Source: Candidatus Dadabacteria bacterium (GTDB lineage: Bacteria; Desulfobacterota_D; UBA1144; Nemesobacterales; Nemesobacteraceae). Taken from it: 64,000 bases of DNA. Every line of letters starts with the position of its first letter. Within the stretch, counting starts at the first letter, position 1. Under the pieces are notes generated by a model that saw only the letters and a program-made list of their open reading frames with translations, did no database searches and was not told where the DNA came from. Location of the stretch: the NCBI GenBank assembly GCA_022822065.1, contig JAJECI010000008.1:181254-245253 (forward strand). Reading direction: 5' to 3'. The position numbers were made by a program, and so were the translations under genes. Below, in pieces: positions 35,277-44,329 of the stretch.

Positions 35277-36506
35277 TCAGCGGTCAACTTCCCCGAGCAC
35301 TATGTCGATACTGCCTATTGCGGCAACGACATCGGAGACGAATCCCCCTTTCACCATACCCGGAAGAGCCTGCAGGTTCACAAACGACGGCCCGCGAACC
35401 CGCATCCTGTAGGGCTTTCCCGTACCGTCACTTACTATGTAGTAGCCAAGCTCCCCCTTGGGGTTCTCCACGGAGTGGTATATCTCCCCCGGAGGAGTCT
35501 CAAAACCGTTGTAGACAAGCACGAAATGCCTGATCAGGGATTCCATTTTAGTGTAGACAAGCTCTTTTTCGGGCAAAACGATGTCGGGAAGGTCGGCTAT
35601 GTAGGGACCGTCGGGAAGATTGTCGAGGCCCTGCTCGATTATGCGAAGGCTCTGTCTCATCTCCTCCATCCTGCAGAGGTACCTGGCGTAGGCGTCTCCC
35701 TCGTTGGCAATCGGTATGTCGAACTCGTAGTTTTCGTAATCAAGGTAGGGAACGGCCTTTCTCACGTCATAGGGAACGCCGCTTCCTCGCAGTATGGGAC
35801 CGGTAATCCCGAGATCAACAGCCTGCTCCTTGCTTATAACCGCCACTCCCTTGGTGCGACCGATCCATATCTTGTTTCTCGTAAGAAGCCTGTCTATCTC
35901 GCTCAAGGTCTCGGGAAATATCTTAAGGAAGTTCCTTACCGTGTCTGAGAAATCTTCGGGAAGGTCCATGGGAAGGCCCCCCACCCTGGGGTATGAAGTC
36001 GTAAGTCTCGCTCCGCACACCATCTCGAGAATCTCGTAGATTCTCTCGCGCTCCTTGAAGCAGAAAAGAAAAGCGGTCATCGCGCCGAGATCCATGGCGT
36101 TTGCGCCTATGCCTATGAGGTGGGACTCGATTCTTCCGAGCTCAAACATTATCACTTCGGCGACCTTGGCTCTTTCGGGAATTTCATCCTCAATTCCGAG
36201 GAGCTTCTCAACGGCCAGTATGAAGCCTATGTTGTTGCATATCGAGGCCAGGTAATCCATCCTGTCGGTGTACGGAAGACATTTCTGGTAGGTGATGTCC
36301 TCGCAGAGCTTCTCTATCCCCCTGTGCAGGTAGCCGATGTGGGGAACGGCTTCCTTGACTATCTCCCCGTCAAGATAAAGAACCACCCGCAGGACCCCGT
36401 GGGTTGACGGATGCTGCGGCCCCATGTTAAGCATCATGGTCTGCTTTCTCGTGCCGTCGGCCTCGGTGCCGAGCTCTTCTGTAACGATCTCTACTCTTTC
36501 CATCAC
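35277..36506 (-). CDS. nuoD: NADH-quinone oxidoreductase subunit D
   Basis: NuoD lines the quinone pocket of complex I in the peripheral arm. The 409-residue protein has the hallmark NMGPQHPSTHGVLRV near the N-terminus, PHIGYLHRGIEKL, and the C-terminal YYIVSDGTGKPYRMRVRGPS, ending DIVLGEVDR. It overlaps nuoC by 4 bases. The operon does not continue to nuoE-N: the next gene on this strand is the island permease, 61 bases downstream. Confidence 0.97.
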   Translation of the reverse strand: MMERVEIVTEELGTEADGTRKQTMMLNMGPQHPSTHGVLRVVLYLDGEIVKEAVPHIGYLHRGIEKLCEDITYQKCLPYTDRMDYLASICNNIGFILAVEKLLGIEDEIPERAKVAEVIMFELGRIESHLIGIGANAMDLGAMTAFLFCFKERERIYEILEMVCGARLTTSYPRVGGLPMDLPEDFSDTVRNFLKIFPETLSEIDRLLTRNKIWIGRTKGVAVISKEQAVDLGITGPILRGSGVPYDVRKAVPYLDYENYEFDIPIANEGDAYARYLCRMEEMRQSLRIIEQGLDNLPDGPYIADLPDIVLPEKELVYTKMESLIRHFVLVYNGFETPPGEIYHSVENPKGELGYYIVSDGTGKPYRMRVRGPSFVNLQALPGMVKGGFVSDVVAAIGSIDIVLGEVDR

Positions 36507-37021
36507 TCAAGCCCTTCATCAAGAGCCCGCTCGAAACATCTCTTCGAAGATTCCCTGTCCCTCACGTCGAAATCCTTTCTCAGCGGAAACTCATCGTAAT
36601 CATCGGGCATCAGTATTCTTCTCGGGTCGGGATGTCCCCTGAAAGTTATCCCGAACATGTCGTAGGCCTCCCTCTCGAGCCAGTTCGCCCCGGACCACAC
36701 CGACGTTACGGAATCAATTGCGGGGTTATCCTGCTCAAGAGCGGCCTTGAGCCTTATTTTCAGGTTCTCTTCGTAGTTCTCGCCAAAGCGGTGAAGGAGG
36801 TAGACAACCTCGTACCTCGGAAACTTGACGGTCAGGTAGTCGACAACGGTGACGTCCGCAAGGTAAGTAAAACCGAGAGTGTTTTTCAGAAGCGAACAGC
36901 ACTCGACTATGGATTCTGCCTTTACGGTAAAGGTGGTCTCCCCGCGAAATTCGCTCTCCGAGAGTGTGTACGCGCCTATTTTTTCCCTTATTTGATCGAC
37001 AGGGGCAGGTGGGGAGGTCAT
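36503..37021 (-). CDS. nuoC: NADH-quinone oxidoreductase subunit C
   Basis: NuoC (30 kDa subunit) is part of the hydrophilic connecting module of complex I. The 172-residue protein has the family's C-terminal signature [20 protein letters not shown] and [15 protein letters not shown]. It overlaps nuoD and nuoB by 4 bases each, so the four genes are translated as a coupled unit. It is not fused to nuoD, unlike in enterobacteria. Confidence 0.96.
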   Translation of the reverse strand: MTSPPAPVDQIREKIGAYTLSESEFRGETTFTVKAESIVECCSLLKNTLGFTYLADVTVVDYLTVKFPRYEVVYLLHRFGENYEENLKIRLKAALEQDNPAIDSVTSVWSGANWLEREAYDMFGITFRGHPDPRRILMPDDYDEFPLRKDFDVRDRESSKRCFERALDEGLE

Positions 37022-37503
37022 ACGATCGGGGGTCCCTCGTTATCTATCTTCTTCTGAATTTTCATGACGGCGTCAATAAGGGCCTCGGGTCTCGGGGGAC
37101 AGCCGCCAACGTAAACATCCACCGGAAGAAACTCGTCTATTCCCTGAACAACGGCGTAACTGTCAAAAGGTCCGCCGCCGCATGTACACGACCCCATCGC
37201 TATCACCCACTTGGGCTCGGGCATCTGCTCGTAGATCCTTCTGCAGACCGACGCCATCTTGTAGGTTATGGTCCCGGAAACTATCATCAGGTCCGCCTGT
37301 CTCGGCGAGAACCTCACGGTTTCGGCCCCGAACCTAGCGATATCGAACCTCGAGGAGAAAGTCCCCATCATCTCGATAGCGCAACAGGCAGTGCCGAAAG
37401 CCATGGGCCACAGGCTGTGTTTCCTTCCCCAGTTGGCAACCGCGGAGATCTTGGTCGTGAGAAAACCGTCTCCGCCGAGAAGTGATCCGCTGCTTACTCC
37501 CAT
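37018..37503 (-). CDS. nuoB: NADH-quinone oxidoreductase subunit B
   Basis: NuoB carries the terminal N2 [4Fe-4S] cluster that hands electrons to quinone. The 161-residue protein has the cluster cysteines in [26 protein letters not shown] and [14 protein letters not shown], plus [15 protein letters not shown]. All expected ligands are present. Its start lies inside the end of nuoA (10-base overlap). Confidence 0.97.
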   Translation of the reverse strand: MGVSSGSLLGGDGFLTTKISAVANWGRKHSLWPMAFGTACCAIEMMGTFSSRFDIARFGAETVRFSPRQADLMIVSGTITYKMASVCRRIYEQMPEPKWVIAMGSCTCGGGPFDSYAVVQGIDEFLPVDVYVGGCPPRPEALIDAVMKIQKKIDNEGPPIV

Positions 37504-37916
37504 TCCAAAGCTCCCTTTTTGAGAACGTAAAAGTATCCGCCGATTACAACAACAAGAAACGCCAGCACCTCAACAAGCGCCACCATCCCAAGCTCCCTGA
37601 ACACAACCGCCCAGGCCACAAGGAACACGATTTCTATGTCAAACAGTATGAAAAGAGCTCCTATGAGGTAATACTTGAGCGAAACCTTCTCCCTCGCGTC
37701 TCCCCTGGGAACCATCCCCGATTCATACGGAAGATGCTTGCGCCAGCTTCCGTATCTTTTCGGACCGAGCAGATAGGAAACGGACAGAAGCGCCGCGGCC
37801 AGGACGATCGCTATCACTATTATCAAAAGGACGGGAACATACTGCTCTAACACAACACAGACAAGGTTAGTATCAGGGGATGAATTGTCAAGAGAATCTC
37901 CCGCCTCCGCAGCCAT
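37494..37916 (-). CDS. nuoA: NADH-quinone oxidoreductase subunit A
   Basis: NuoA is a small membrane subunit at the quinone end of complex I. The 140-residue protein has three hydrophobic helices and the conserved [20 protein letters not shown] loop segment and [15 protein letters not shown]. It is the first gene of nuoABCD. A 64-base region separates it from the divergent sirtuin gene and presumably holds both promoters, though I could not assign them firmly. Confidence 0.95.
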   Translation of the reverse strand: MAAEAGDSLDNSSPDTNLVCVVLEQYVPVLLIIVIAIVLAAALLSVSYLLGPKRYGSWRKHLPYESGMVPRGDAREKVSLKYYLIGALFILFDIEIVFLVAWAVVFRELGMVALVEVLAFLVVVIGGYFYVLKKGALEWE

Positions 37917-37980
37917 GTTTTTAGGGCCGGCAATGGGAAAAAACCCGTAAAACAGTTAACATATCCCGGGTTGTCCGACC

Positions 37981-38736
37981 ATGGAAAAAGAGATCGCAAA
38001 AGCGTACGAACTTATAAACAGTTCCAACGAGATCGTCGTCATCACAGGGGCGGGAATCTCGGCTGAAAGCGGCATTCCCACATACAGGGGGGAAGAAGGA
38101 CTCTGGAGGAATTACGATCCCCACGAGCTTGCGACACCCGAAGCCTTTTTCAAAAATCCCAAGCTCGTATGGGAGTGGTATGACTCAAGAAGAGCCATAA
38201 TGAAAAACGCCAAACCCAATCCCGGCCACTTCGCGATAACAGCGCTTGAAAAAGAAAAAAGGGATTTCACACTCATAACGCAAAACGTGGACGGCCTTCA
38301 CTCCGTAGCCGGGACCCGAAACGTAATAGAGATCCACGGAAGTCTCTGGGAAATTAAATGCACGGAAACGGAATGCGAAAAGCTGGAAAAAAACTACCAG
38401 GTGCCTATTCCGGAACTCCCCCCCAAGTGCGACGCCTGCGGCGCGGTAATGAGACCGAACACCGTGTGGTTCGGAGAAATCATCCCGATGGAGAGAATAG
38501 ACAGGTGCCTGTTCGCAATAGAACAATGCGATCTCCTGCTGATAGTTGGAACCTCGGGAGTGGTTGAACCGGTGGCCTCAATGGGGCTTATAGCGAAGAA
38601 AAGTGAAAAACCCGTAGTCGAAATCAACACTGACGTGACTCCCGGCACGGGTCTTTACGACGCGAGCGTAACTGGTAAGTCGGGAGAAATACTTCCCCTG
38701 CTGGTAGAATCCGAGACTTCCCGAAACCGCATGTAA
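37981..38736 (+). CDS. NAD-dependent protein deacylase, class III sirtuin (CobB/SIRT5-like)
   Basis: Sirtuins remove acyl groups from lysines using NAD. The 251-residue protein has VITGAGISAESGIPTYRG, the catalytic histidine in TQNVDGLHSVAG...VIEIHGSLWE, four zinc cysteines (KCTETEC, PKCDACG) and VWFGEIIP. The WEWYDSRRA stretch places Tyr and Arg three residues apart, as in the acidic-acyl pocket of SIRT5/CobB, so desuccinylase or demalonylase activity is likely. It stands alone, divergent from nuoA. Confidence 0.93.
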   Translation: MEKEIAKAYELINSSNEIVVITGAGISAESGIPTYRGEEGLWRNYDPHELATPEAFFKNPKLVWEWYDSRRAIMKNAKPNPGHFAITALEKEKRDFTLITQNVDGLHSVAGTRNVIEIHGSLWEIKCTETECEKLEKNYQVPIPELPPKCDACGAVMRPNTVWFGEIIPMERIDRCLFAIEQCDLLLIVGTSGVVEPVASMGLIAKKSEKPVVEINTDVTPGTGLYDASVTGKSGEILPLLVESETSRNRM

Positions 38737-38912
38737 CGGAAAATCAGTCCGGGTCTCCATATCCCGGACCAAAGAATCCATCCAAAAAGAATTCGCCCTC
38801 CGTCACATCGCACCATCCAGTCGCAACCGCCATTAGGAAGTAGTGGTCAGGTTTGATAGACCGCCCGCATTGAGTACTTTTTACTGCTAGGCTAACACGG
38901 AGAAAGCTCGTC

Positions 38913-40547
38913 TTGAACAAAGAAAAAAGCGGCTGTTTTACAAGTGAACTAACATCGCGATGCCTCTGGGTATTTATGGCGCTAATCGCGGTGCTGGGTT
39001 CTACGGGCTGCGGCGGCGAGAGTTCATCTTCCGCAAGCCCCAACGGGGCCTCGCCACCGGAATCGGTCGAAACAGCACCGCCGGAACCGGTTGAACCACC
39101 ACCATCGTCTACTCCCTCAACGCCCTGCAGTACAAAGGATGAACCATGGCAAGAAGACATGTTTTGTCCCAGCGAGAATTTTCATCAATACTGCGCGGAC
39201 CTGGGTAAGGCCTTCAGCGCGGATGCCAAACAAGGCACGTACGTGGATGAAAACAACTGGCTTCGGTCCTGGAGTCACGAAACCTATCTTTGGTACGATG
39301 AAATCGAGGATGTGGATCCGGCCTGCTGCGCTACGCCGGAGTACTTTGGGCTAATGAAGACAAAAGAGACGACATCTTCCGGAAAGCCGAAGGACAGGTT
39401 CCATTCCTCACAGCCCACCAGAGAATACCGGCAGCTTTCCAATGAGGGCATTACGGCTGGATATGGCGCCAGATTCAATGCTTTGAGACGTTCGCCTCCG
39501 CGAAATGTGGTAGTGGCTTACACCGAACCCGGCTCGCCCGCGACCGCAGCCGGCGTCAATCTCGTGCGCGGCACGCAGATCCTCGGCGTTGACGGCATTG
39601 ATATCGTAAACTCAAGCGACGAGGACGAGATAGACAAGATAAACGCCGCTTTTAATCCATCTGTCGGCGATACGCACATATTCACCGTTAAAGACCCCGG
39701 TTTATCTTCACAGGAGCGCTCCGTGACAATGACCGCCAAGGAAATAACAGTGCATCCGGTACAAAACGTAAAAGTCATAACCACATCCGAAGGCGACCGG
39801 GTGGGTTACATGCTGTTTAACAGGCACAACGACCCGGCAGCGCAGCCGCTAATAAGCGCCGGCTACACGTTTCTGGGAGGAGGCGGCATCGATGATCTGG
39901 TGCTTGATCTTCGTTATAATGCCGGCGGATTCGTCTACGTCGCGCAGATTATAGCGTCGATAATAGCCGGGTCGGCAGGAGACGGGAAAAACTTCGCAAC
40001 AGTCGAATATAGCGACAAAAGAGACGACATATCCAGTCCCTTCGCCGACGCGTTCAGAGATGAAGACGGCACCGTGTATCGACTGCCGGATCTTAATCTT
40101 CCGCGCCTGTTCGTTCTTACCAGCTCCGGCACCTGTTCTGCAAGCGAACTGATCATTAACAGCCTGCGCGGCATCGATATAGAGGTAATATTGGTAGGTT
40201 CAACCACATGCGGCAAGTACTACGGCTCTGTTGCGACAGACAATTGCGGCACGACTTATTCCACCATCCAGCTAAGGGTGGTTAATAACAAGGGAGTTGC
40301 CGACTATGATGACGGTTTCTCGCCTACCTGTTCCGTTGCGGATAATGATTATGACCACCAGCTCGGCGACCCGGAGGAAAGCCTTCTTAAAACGGCCCTC
40401 GCTTACCAGGCCGACGGCGCGTGTCCTTCCTCAAGCTCGGCTCGAGTCCGGGCGGCCACGGCGAAAAGTTCCCAGGAAGGGTCGTTATCAATCGATCCTG
40501 TTCCCTCGCCATATTCCGGTTTCCCCGGGCTGGTTCTCAATCGGTAA
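38913..40547 (+). CDS. Secreted S41-family (C-terminal processing type) protease, lipoprotein
   Basis: The 544-residue protein has a leader ending LGSTGC, a lipobox, followed by a Ser/Pro/Glu-rich linker (about residues 34-75). A PDZ-like domain (about 195-275; TEPGSPATAAGVNLVRGTQI) precedes the S41 core: DDLVLDLRYNAGGFVYVAQ, the nucleophile in TSSGTCSASE (about residue 409) and the base lysine in TTCGKYYGS (about 434). The Ser-Lys dyad is intact. The start is TTG 38913 with GGAG about 10 bases upstream. Many cysteines suggest extracytoplasmic disulfides. It stands alone, and its substrate is unknown. Confidence 0.85.
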   Translation: MNKEKSGCFTSELTSRCLWVFMALIAVLGSTGCGGESSSSASPNGASPPESVETAPPEPVEPPPSSTPSTPCSTKDEPWQEDMFCPSENFHQYCADLGKAFSADAKQGTYVDENNWLRSWSHETYLWYDEIEDVDPACCATPEYFGLMKTKETTSSGKPKDRFHSSQPTREYRQLSNEGITAGYGARFNALRRSPPRNVVVAYTEPGSPATAAGVNLVRGTQILGVDGIDIVNSSDEDEIDKINAAFNPSVGDTHIFTVKDPGLSSQERSVTMTAKEITVHPVQNVKVITTSEGDRVGYMLFNRHNDPAAQPLISAGYTFLGGGGIDDLVLDLRYNAGGFVYVAQIIASIIAGSAGDGKNFATVEYSDKRDDISSPFADAFRDEDGTVYRLPDLNLPRLFVLTSSGTCSASELIINSLRGIDIEVILVGSTTCGKYYGSVATDNCGTTYSTIQLRVVNNKGVADYDDGFSPTCSVADNDYDHQLGDPEESLLKTALAYQADGACPSSSSARVRAATAKSSQEGSLSIDPVPSPYSGFPGLVLNR

Positions 40548-40588
40548 GCTTTTAGACAGGGTATTGATACTGCCGCTGATCCGCTTTA

Positions 40589-41539
40589 CTACCTTACGTC
40601 GCATATCTCCATGGCTACTTTTATCGCCTGGATCATGCTCTCGGGGCGCGCCGCGCCCTTCCACGCTATGTCAAAAGCGGTTCCGTGGTCAGGAGAAGTC
40701 CGCAGTATAGGCAGTCCCAGAGTGACGTTAACCCCGGTATCGAAAGAAAGCATCTTGAAGGGCACGAAACCCTGATCGTGGTACATGGCGACCACAAGAT
40801 CCCACTTGCCGCGAAGAGCGTCGTAGAAAAGAGTGTCCGCGGGAAGAGGGCCCTCGACCGATATTCCTTCGGCTCTCGCCCTCTCAAGGGCCGGAATGAT
40901 ATGCTCCTGCTCCTCGTTTCCGAAAGATCCCGACTCTCCGGCGTGGGGGTTGAGCCCGCAGACAACTATCTTGGGGTCCTCGACGCCGAATCTTTTTTTG
41001 AGTTCCCGGGCCGATATGGAGACGGTAACATAAACGCTTTCTTCCGTAATCATGTCCGGAACTTCGCGAAGGGGAACGTGTATCGTCACGGGCGCGACGC
41101 GGAACCTAGTTCCTTCAAAAAGCATTACCACGTTTTCAGAACCCGTAAGGTCCATAAGCATCTCCGTGTGCCCGGGATACGTAGAGCCGGCCATATGGAT
41201 GGATCTTTTGCTTATGGGAGCCGTAACTATAGCGTCAACTTCTCCCGCAAGGGCCATGGCCACGGACTTCTCTATGCAGGCAACAGACGCCCTCCCCGCT
41301 TTTTCAGACCTCACCCCTTCCTCAACATCCCCGAGTGCAAAATCCGTGGGGTCTATAATAGACAGGGGACCGCCCTTTCCGAACTCGCCGTTGGCCCTCT
41401 CGAGCACCGGTTCGCTTCCGACAAACACGATATCGTATATATCCTCGAAGAAACCGTCGTAAAAAGCCCTTATGCAGACCTCGGGACCTATCCCGTTCGG
41501 GTCTCCCATCGTTACGGCTATTTTTGATTTTCCGCTCAC
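40589..41539 (-). CDS. pdxA: 4-hydroxythreonine-4-phosphate dehydrogenase
   Basis: PdxA oxidises 4-phosphohydroxy-threonine in pyridoxal phosphate synthesis (DXP-dependent route). The 316-residue protein starts SKIAVTMGDPNGIGPEV and has the metal-binding histidines in YPGHTEMLMDL and VVAMYHDQGFVPFK, and the C-terminal LRTSPDHGTAFDIAW. It is the last gene of glyA-nrdR-tatD-pdxA, 26 bases after tatD. Pairing with glyA, a PLP enzyme, may be metabolic convenience. Confidence 0.95.
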   Translation of the reverse strand: MSGKSKIAVTMGDPNGIGPEVCIRAFYDGFFEDIYDIVFVGSEPVLERANGEFGKGGPLSIIDPTDFALGDVEEGVRSEKAGRASVACIEKSVAMALAGEVDAIVTAPISKRSIHMAGSTYPGHTEMLMDLTGSENVVMLFEGTRFRVAPVTIHVPLREVPDMITEESVYVTVSISARELKKRFGVEDPKIVVCGLNPHAGESGSFGNEEQEHIIPALERARAEGISVEGPLPADTLFYDALRGKWDLVVAMYHDQGFVPFKMLSFDTGVNVTLGLPILRTSPDHGTAFDIAWKGAARPESMIQAIKVAMEICDVR

Positions 41540-41565
41540 GAAAACACCTCTTGATTTCTTTTCAA

Positions 41566-42348
41566 CTAGATAAGACCGTCTTTGTCCTTTGATACTTTTG
41601 GGAAAAGCTCCGTCACGTTCTCAAAGACAACCTCAGTAAATTCCTCAAGAGACAATCCCCTGAGTTCTGAAATAAGCCTGGCCACGTAAACTACATTGCA
41701 CGGCTCGTTCGGCTTTCCCCTCCGGGGCACCGGCGCCAGGTAAGGAGAGTCCGTTTCGTAAAGAAGCCTTTCAATGGGTATTCTGGCCGCCGCGTCCCTT
41801 ACCTCCTCGGCCCTCTTGAAAGTCACTATGCCCGAGAAGGAAATGAAAAAACCGAGGTCCAGATACTTCTTCGCCGTTTCGTAGTCCCCTGAAAAACAAT
41901 GAATAACTCCGGGCCTTGGACCGAGGTCGGCCCCCTGGAGCATCGAAAGCAGTTCCTCCTCCGCATCCCTTACGTGAACCACGAAAGGAAGGTCGCGTCT
42001 CCTCGCAAGCTCCATGTGCGCCTCAAACGACCTTATCTGATCTTCCCTGGGGGAATTCATGTAGTGATAATCAAGCCCCGTTTCCCCAATCGCCACTACC
42101 TTCGGGTCTTCGGCCATTCCCTCAAACTCACGCATCGTCTCTTCACTGAAACTGGAGGCGGAGTGCGGGTGGATTCCGACCGAGACGTAAACTCCCCTGT
42201 ATCTCCTCGAAAGCTCTATGGTCGCAAGCGAGGACTCAGTTCCCGTTCCGATCGATATGATCTTCCCGACTCCCTCGGCCGAGGCCCTTGACACGGCGTC
42301 CACGGGGTCTTCAATGCTGAGCAGATGGGCGTGGGAATCAACCAGCAT
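41566..42348 (-). CDS. tatD: TatD-family metal-dependent DNase/hydrolase
   Basis: The 260-residue amidohydrolase-fold protein has all the expected metal ligands: DSHAHL at the N-terminus, GETGLDYH, the HVRD strand, IHCFSGD and YETDSPYLAP. TatD enzymes act as 3'-to-5' exonucleases or deacylases with a possible role in DNA repair and quality control; the exact substrate is not clear from sequence. It lies 5 bases after nrdR and 26 before pdxA. Confidence 0.93.
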   Translation of the reverse strand: MLVDSHAHLLSIEDPVDAVSRASAEGVGKIISIGTGTESSLATIELSRRYRGVYVSVGIHPHSASSFSEETMREFEGMAEDPKVVAIGETGLDYHYMNSPREDQIRSFEAHMELARRRDLPFVVHVRDAEEELLSMLQGADLGPRPGVIHCFSGDYETAKKYLDLGFFISFSGIVTFKRAEEVRDAAARIPIERLLYETDSPYLAPVPRRGKPNEPCNVVYVARLISELRGLSLEEFTEVVFENVTELFPKVSKDKDGLI

Positions 42349-42353
42349 GCGAC

Positions 42354-42812
42354 TTATTTCTTCTCCTTAAGAAGACCCGTTACCTCGTTGAGAAACTCGT
42401 TTACGTCCTTAAATGACCTGTAGACCGAAGCGAACCTTACGTACGCGACCTGATCGATATCATAAAGCTTCTCTATCAGCTTCTCCCCTATCTCTTCGCT
42501 TGATATCTCCCGCTCTCCCCTCTCAAGAAGCTCCTTTTCGAGACCGGAAACAAAGTCCTCTATGATCTCTGTGCTTACCGGCCTTTTCTCACACGCCTTG
42601 CGCATCCCCGCTATTATCTTGTTGCGGTCAAACTCTTCCCTGCGCCCGTCCTTCTTAACCACCATGATTTCAGCGTGATGGATCCTCTCGTAAGTGGTGA
42701 ACCTCTCCTGGCAGTCGTTGCACTCCCGCCGTCTCCTGACGGAAAAACCGTCTTTTCCCTCTCTCGAATCAACTACCCTGGTGTCATCAGATTTGCAGAA
42801 AGGACACTTCAT
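42354..42812 (-). CDS. nrdR: Transcriptional repressor NrdR
   Basis: NrdR represses ribonucleotide reductase genes when bound to dATP/ATP. The 152-residue protein has the N-terminal zinc ribbon (CPFC...CNDC in the first 35 residues, with TRVVDSREGKDG) and an ATP-cone domain (VVKKDGRREEFDRNKIIAGM). The length is standard. Only 3 bases separate it from glyA, a linkage found in many bacteria. No nrd gene or NrdR box pair was noticed in the window. Confidence 0.96.
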   Translation of the reverse strand: MKCPFCKSDDTRVVDSREGKDGFSVRRRRECNDCQERFTTYERIHHAEIMVVKKDGRREEFDRNKIIAGMRKACEKRPVSTEIIEDFVSGLEKELLERGEREISSEEIGEKLIEKLYDIDQVAYVRFASVYRSFKDVNEFLNEVTGLLKEKK

Positions 42813-42815
42813 TTC

Positions 42816-44066
42816 TCATCCGCCGAGCCTGTGGCCGTAGACGGGAAAACGCAGGCACAGTTCCTTTACGTCTTCCTTTATTCTGTCGAGGACTTTTTCG
42901 TTCTCATGATTGTTAAAAGCTTCCATTATGAAGCCCGATATCGCGTCGATTTCCGGTTCCTTCATCCCCCTTGTGGTAATCGCGGGAGTTCCGATCCTTA
43001 TGCCGCTTGTGACCATGGGAGGACGGGGGTCAAAAGGAATCGCGTTCTTGTTGACCGTTATTCCCGCCCGCTCAAGGGTCTGTTCGACAACCTGCCCCGT
43101 AAATTCCGTTTCCCTGAGGTCAACCAGAACCAGGTGGTTATCGGTTCCGCCCGAGACAAGCTTGAGACCCGCGTTCAGGAGATTCTCCCCGAGGCGCTGC
43201 GCGTTTTTCACTATCTGGTGCTGGTATTCCAAGAACTCGGGCGCAAGAGCCTCCTTGAACGCAACGGCCTTGGCCGCTATCACATGCATAAGCGGACCGC
43301 CCTGAGTTCCCGGGAAAACCCTGCTGTTTACGGTCTTCGCGTGCTGCTCCTTCATCATCACCATCCCGCCCCGCGGTCCACGAAGGGTCTTATGGGTGGT
43401 GGTCGTTACGAAATCGCAGTGGGGTACGGGGTCCGAGTGAAGTCCGGCGACCACAAGTCCCGCCGGATGCGCTATGTCCGCCAGCAAAAGCGCCCCGCAT
43501 TCATCCGCTATGTTTCTGAATTCAGCGTAGTCCACATCCCTCGGGTAAGCGCTCCATCCGGCGATTATGAGTCCGGGAGAGTGCTTGAGGGCAAGCTCCC
43601 TCACCTCATCGTAGTCAATCGTTCCCGTTTCTTCTGAAACCCCGTAGGCAACGACGTTGTAGAGCCGTCCCGAAAAATTAACGGGGTGTCCGTGGGTAAG
43701 ATGTCCCCCGTGGTCAAGCCTCATTCCCAAAACCGTCTCTCCAGGCTTAAGGGCGGCGAAAAACACGGCCATGTTCGCCTGAGCCCCGGAGTGCGGCTGC
43801 ACGTTAACGGCGTCCGCCCCGAAAAGCTCAAGCGCCCGCGCGCGCGCCAGATCCTCGGCCACGTCAACGAATTCACATCCCCCGTAATAACGCTTTCCGG
43901 GAAGACCCTCGGCGTACTTGTTGGTAAGCACAGACCCCATGGCCTCCATGACGGCGTCGCTCACGTAGTTCTCAGACGCTATCATCTCGAGTTTCCATTC
44001 CTGGCGCTGCGTTTCCATGCGGATAACTTCCGCTATCTGCTCATCAACACCCATTAGATGACTCAT
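42816..44066 (-). CDS. glyA: Serine hydroxymethyltransferase
   Basis: GlyA interconverts serine and glycine and supplies one-carbon units on tetrahydrofolate. The 416-residue PLP enzyme has [38 protein letters not shown], the PLP lysine in [13 protein letters not shown] and the C-terminal PAITTRGM. The start at ATG 44066 has GAGGTGA about 6 bases upstream. It leads glyA-nrdR-tatD-pdxA. The 263-base region upstream, shared with the divergent UvrA-family gene, has no feature I can name. Confidence 0.97.
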   Translation of the reverse strand: MSHLMGVDEQIAEVIRMETQRQEWKLEMIASENYVSDAVMEAMGSVLTNKYAEGLPGKRYYGGCEFVDVAEDLARARALELFGADAVNVQPHSGAQANMAVFFAALKPGETVLGMRLDHGGHLTHGHPVNFSGRLYNVVAYGVSEETGTIDYDEVRELALKHSPGLIIAGWSAYPRDVDYAEFRNIADECGALLLADIAHPAGLVVAGLHSDPVPHCDFVTTTTHKTLRGPRGGMVMMKEQHAKTVNSRVFPGTQGGPLMHVIAAKAVAFKEALAPEFLEYQHQIVKNAQRLGENLLNAGLKLVSGGTDNHLVLVDLRETEFTGQVVEQTLERAGITVNKNAIPFDPRPPMVTSGIRIGTPAITTRGMKEPEIDAISGFIMEAFNNHENEKVLDRIKEDVKELCLRFPVYGHRLGG

Positions 44067-44329
44067 CTATTCACCTCGAAACGAGAAAGTATTTAGAAGA
44101 CGGCCCCTCTGGACCAAGCACGGTCCGGCGCGGCGAACCGTCGATAATCCAGTGTTCCGGAAAAAAGTCGCACGATAATTGTGTAAATTTAAAGTGAGAA
44201 GCCGCGGGATATTCATCTTTCCCGAGGAAAAGAATACCGAATGCCCCGGAAACCTCAATTTCGTTATAAACGCCGCCCGGGGAAACGGAAAATCCCTCGG
44301 GAACGCGTAAGCCGGGGCAGGGAAATCAC

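Noticed and set aside
38744-38870. Protein-like minus-strand text (KPDHYFLMAVATGWCD and following) before the S41 protease gene
   Set aside because: It could be the tail of a decayed gene, but it has no start of its own, continues antisense into the protease gene, and matches nothing I recognise.
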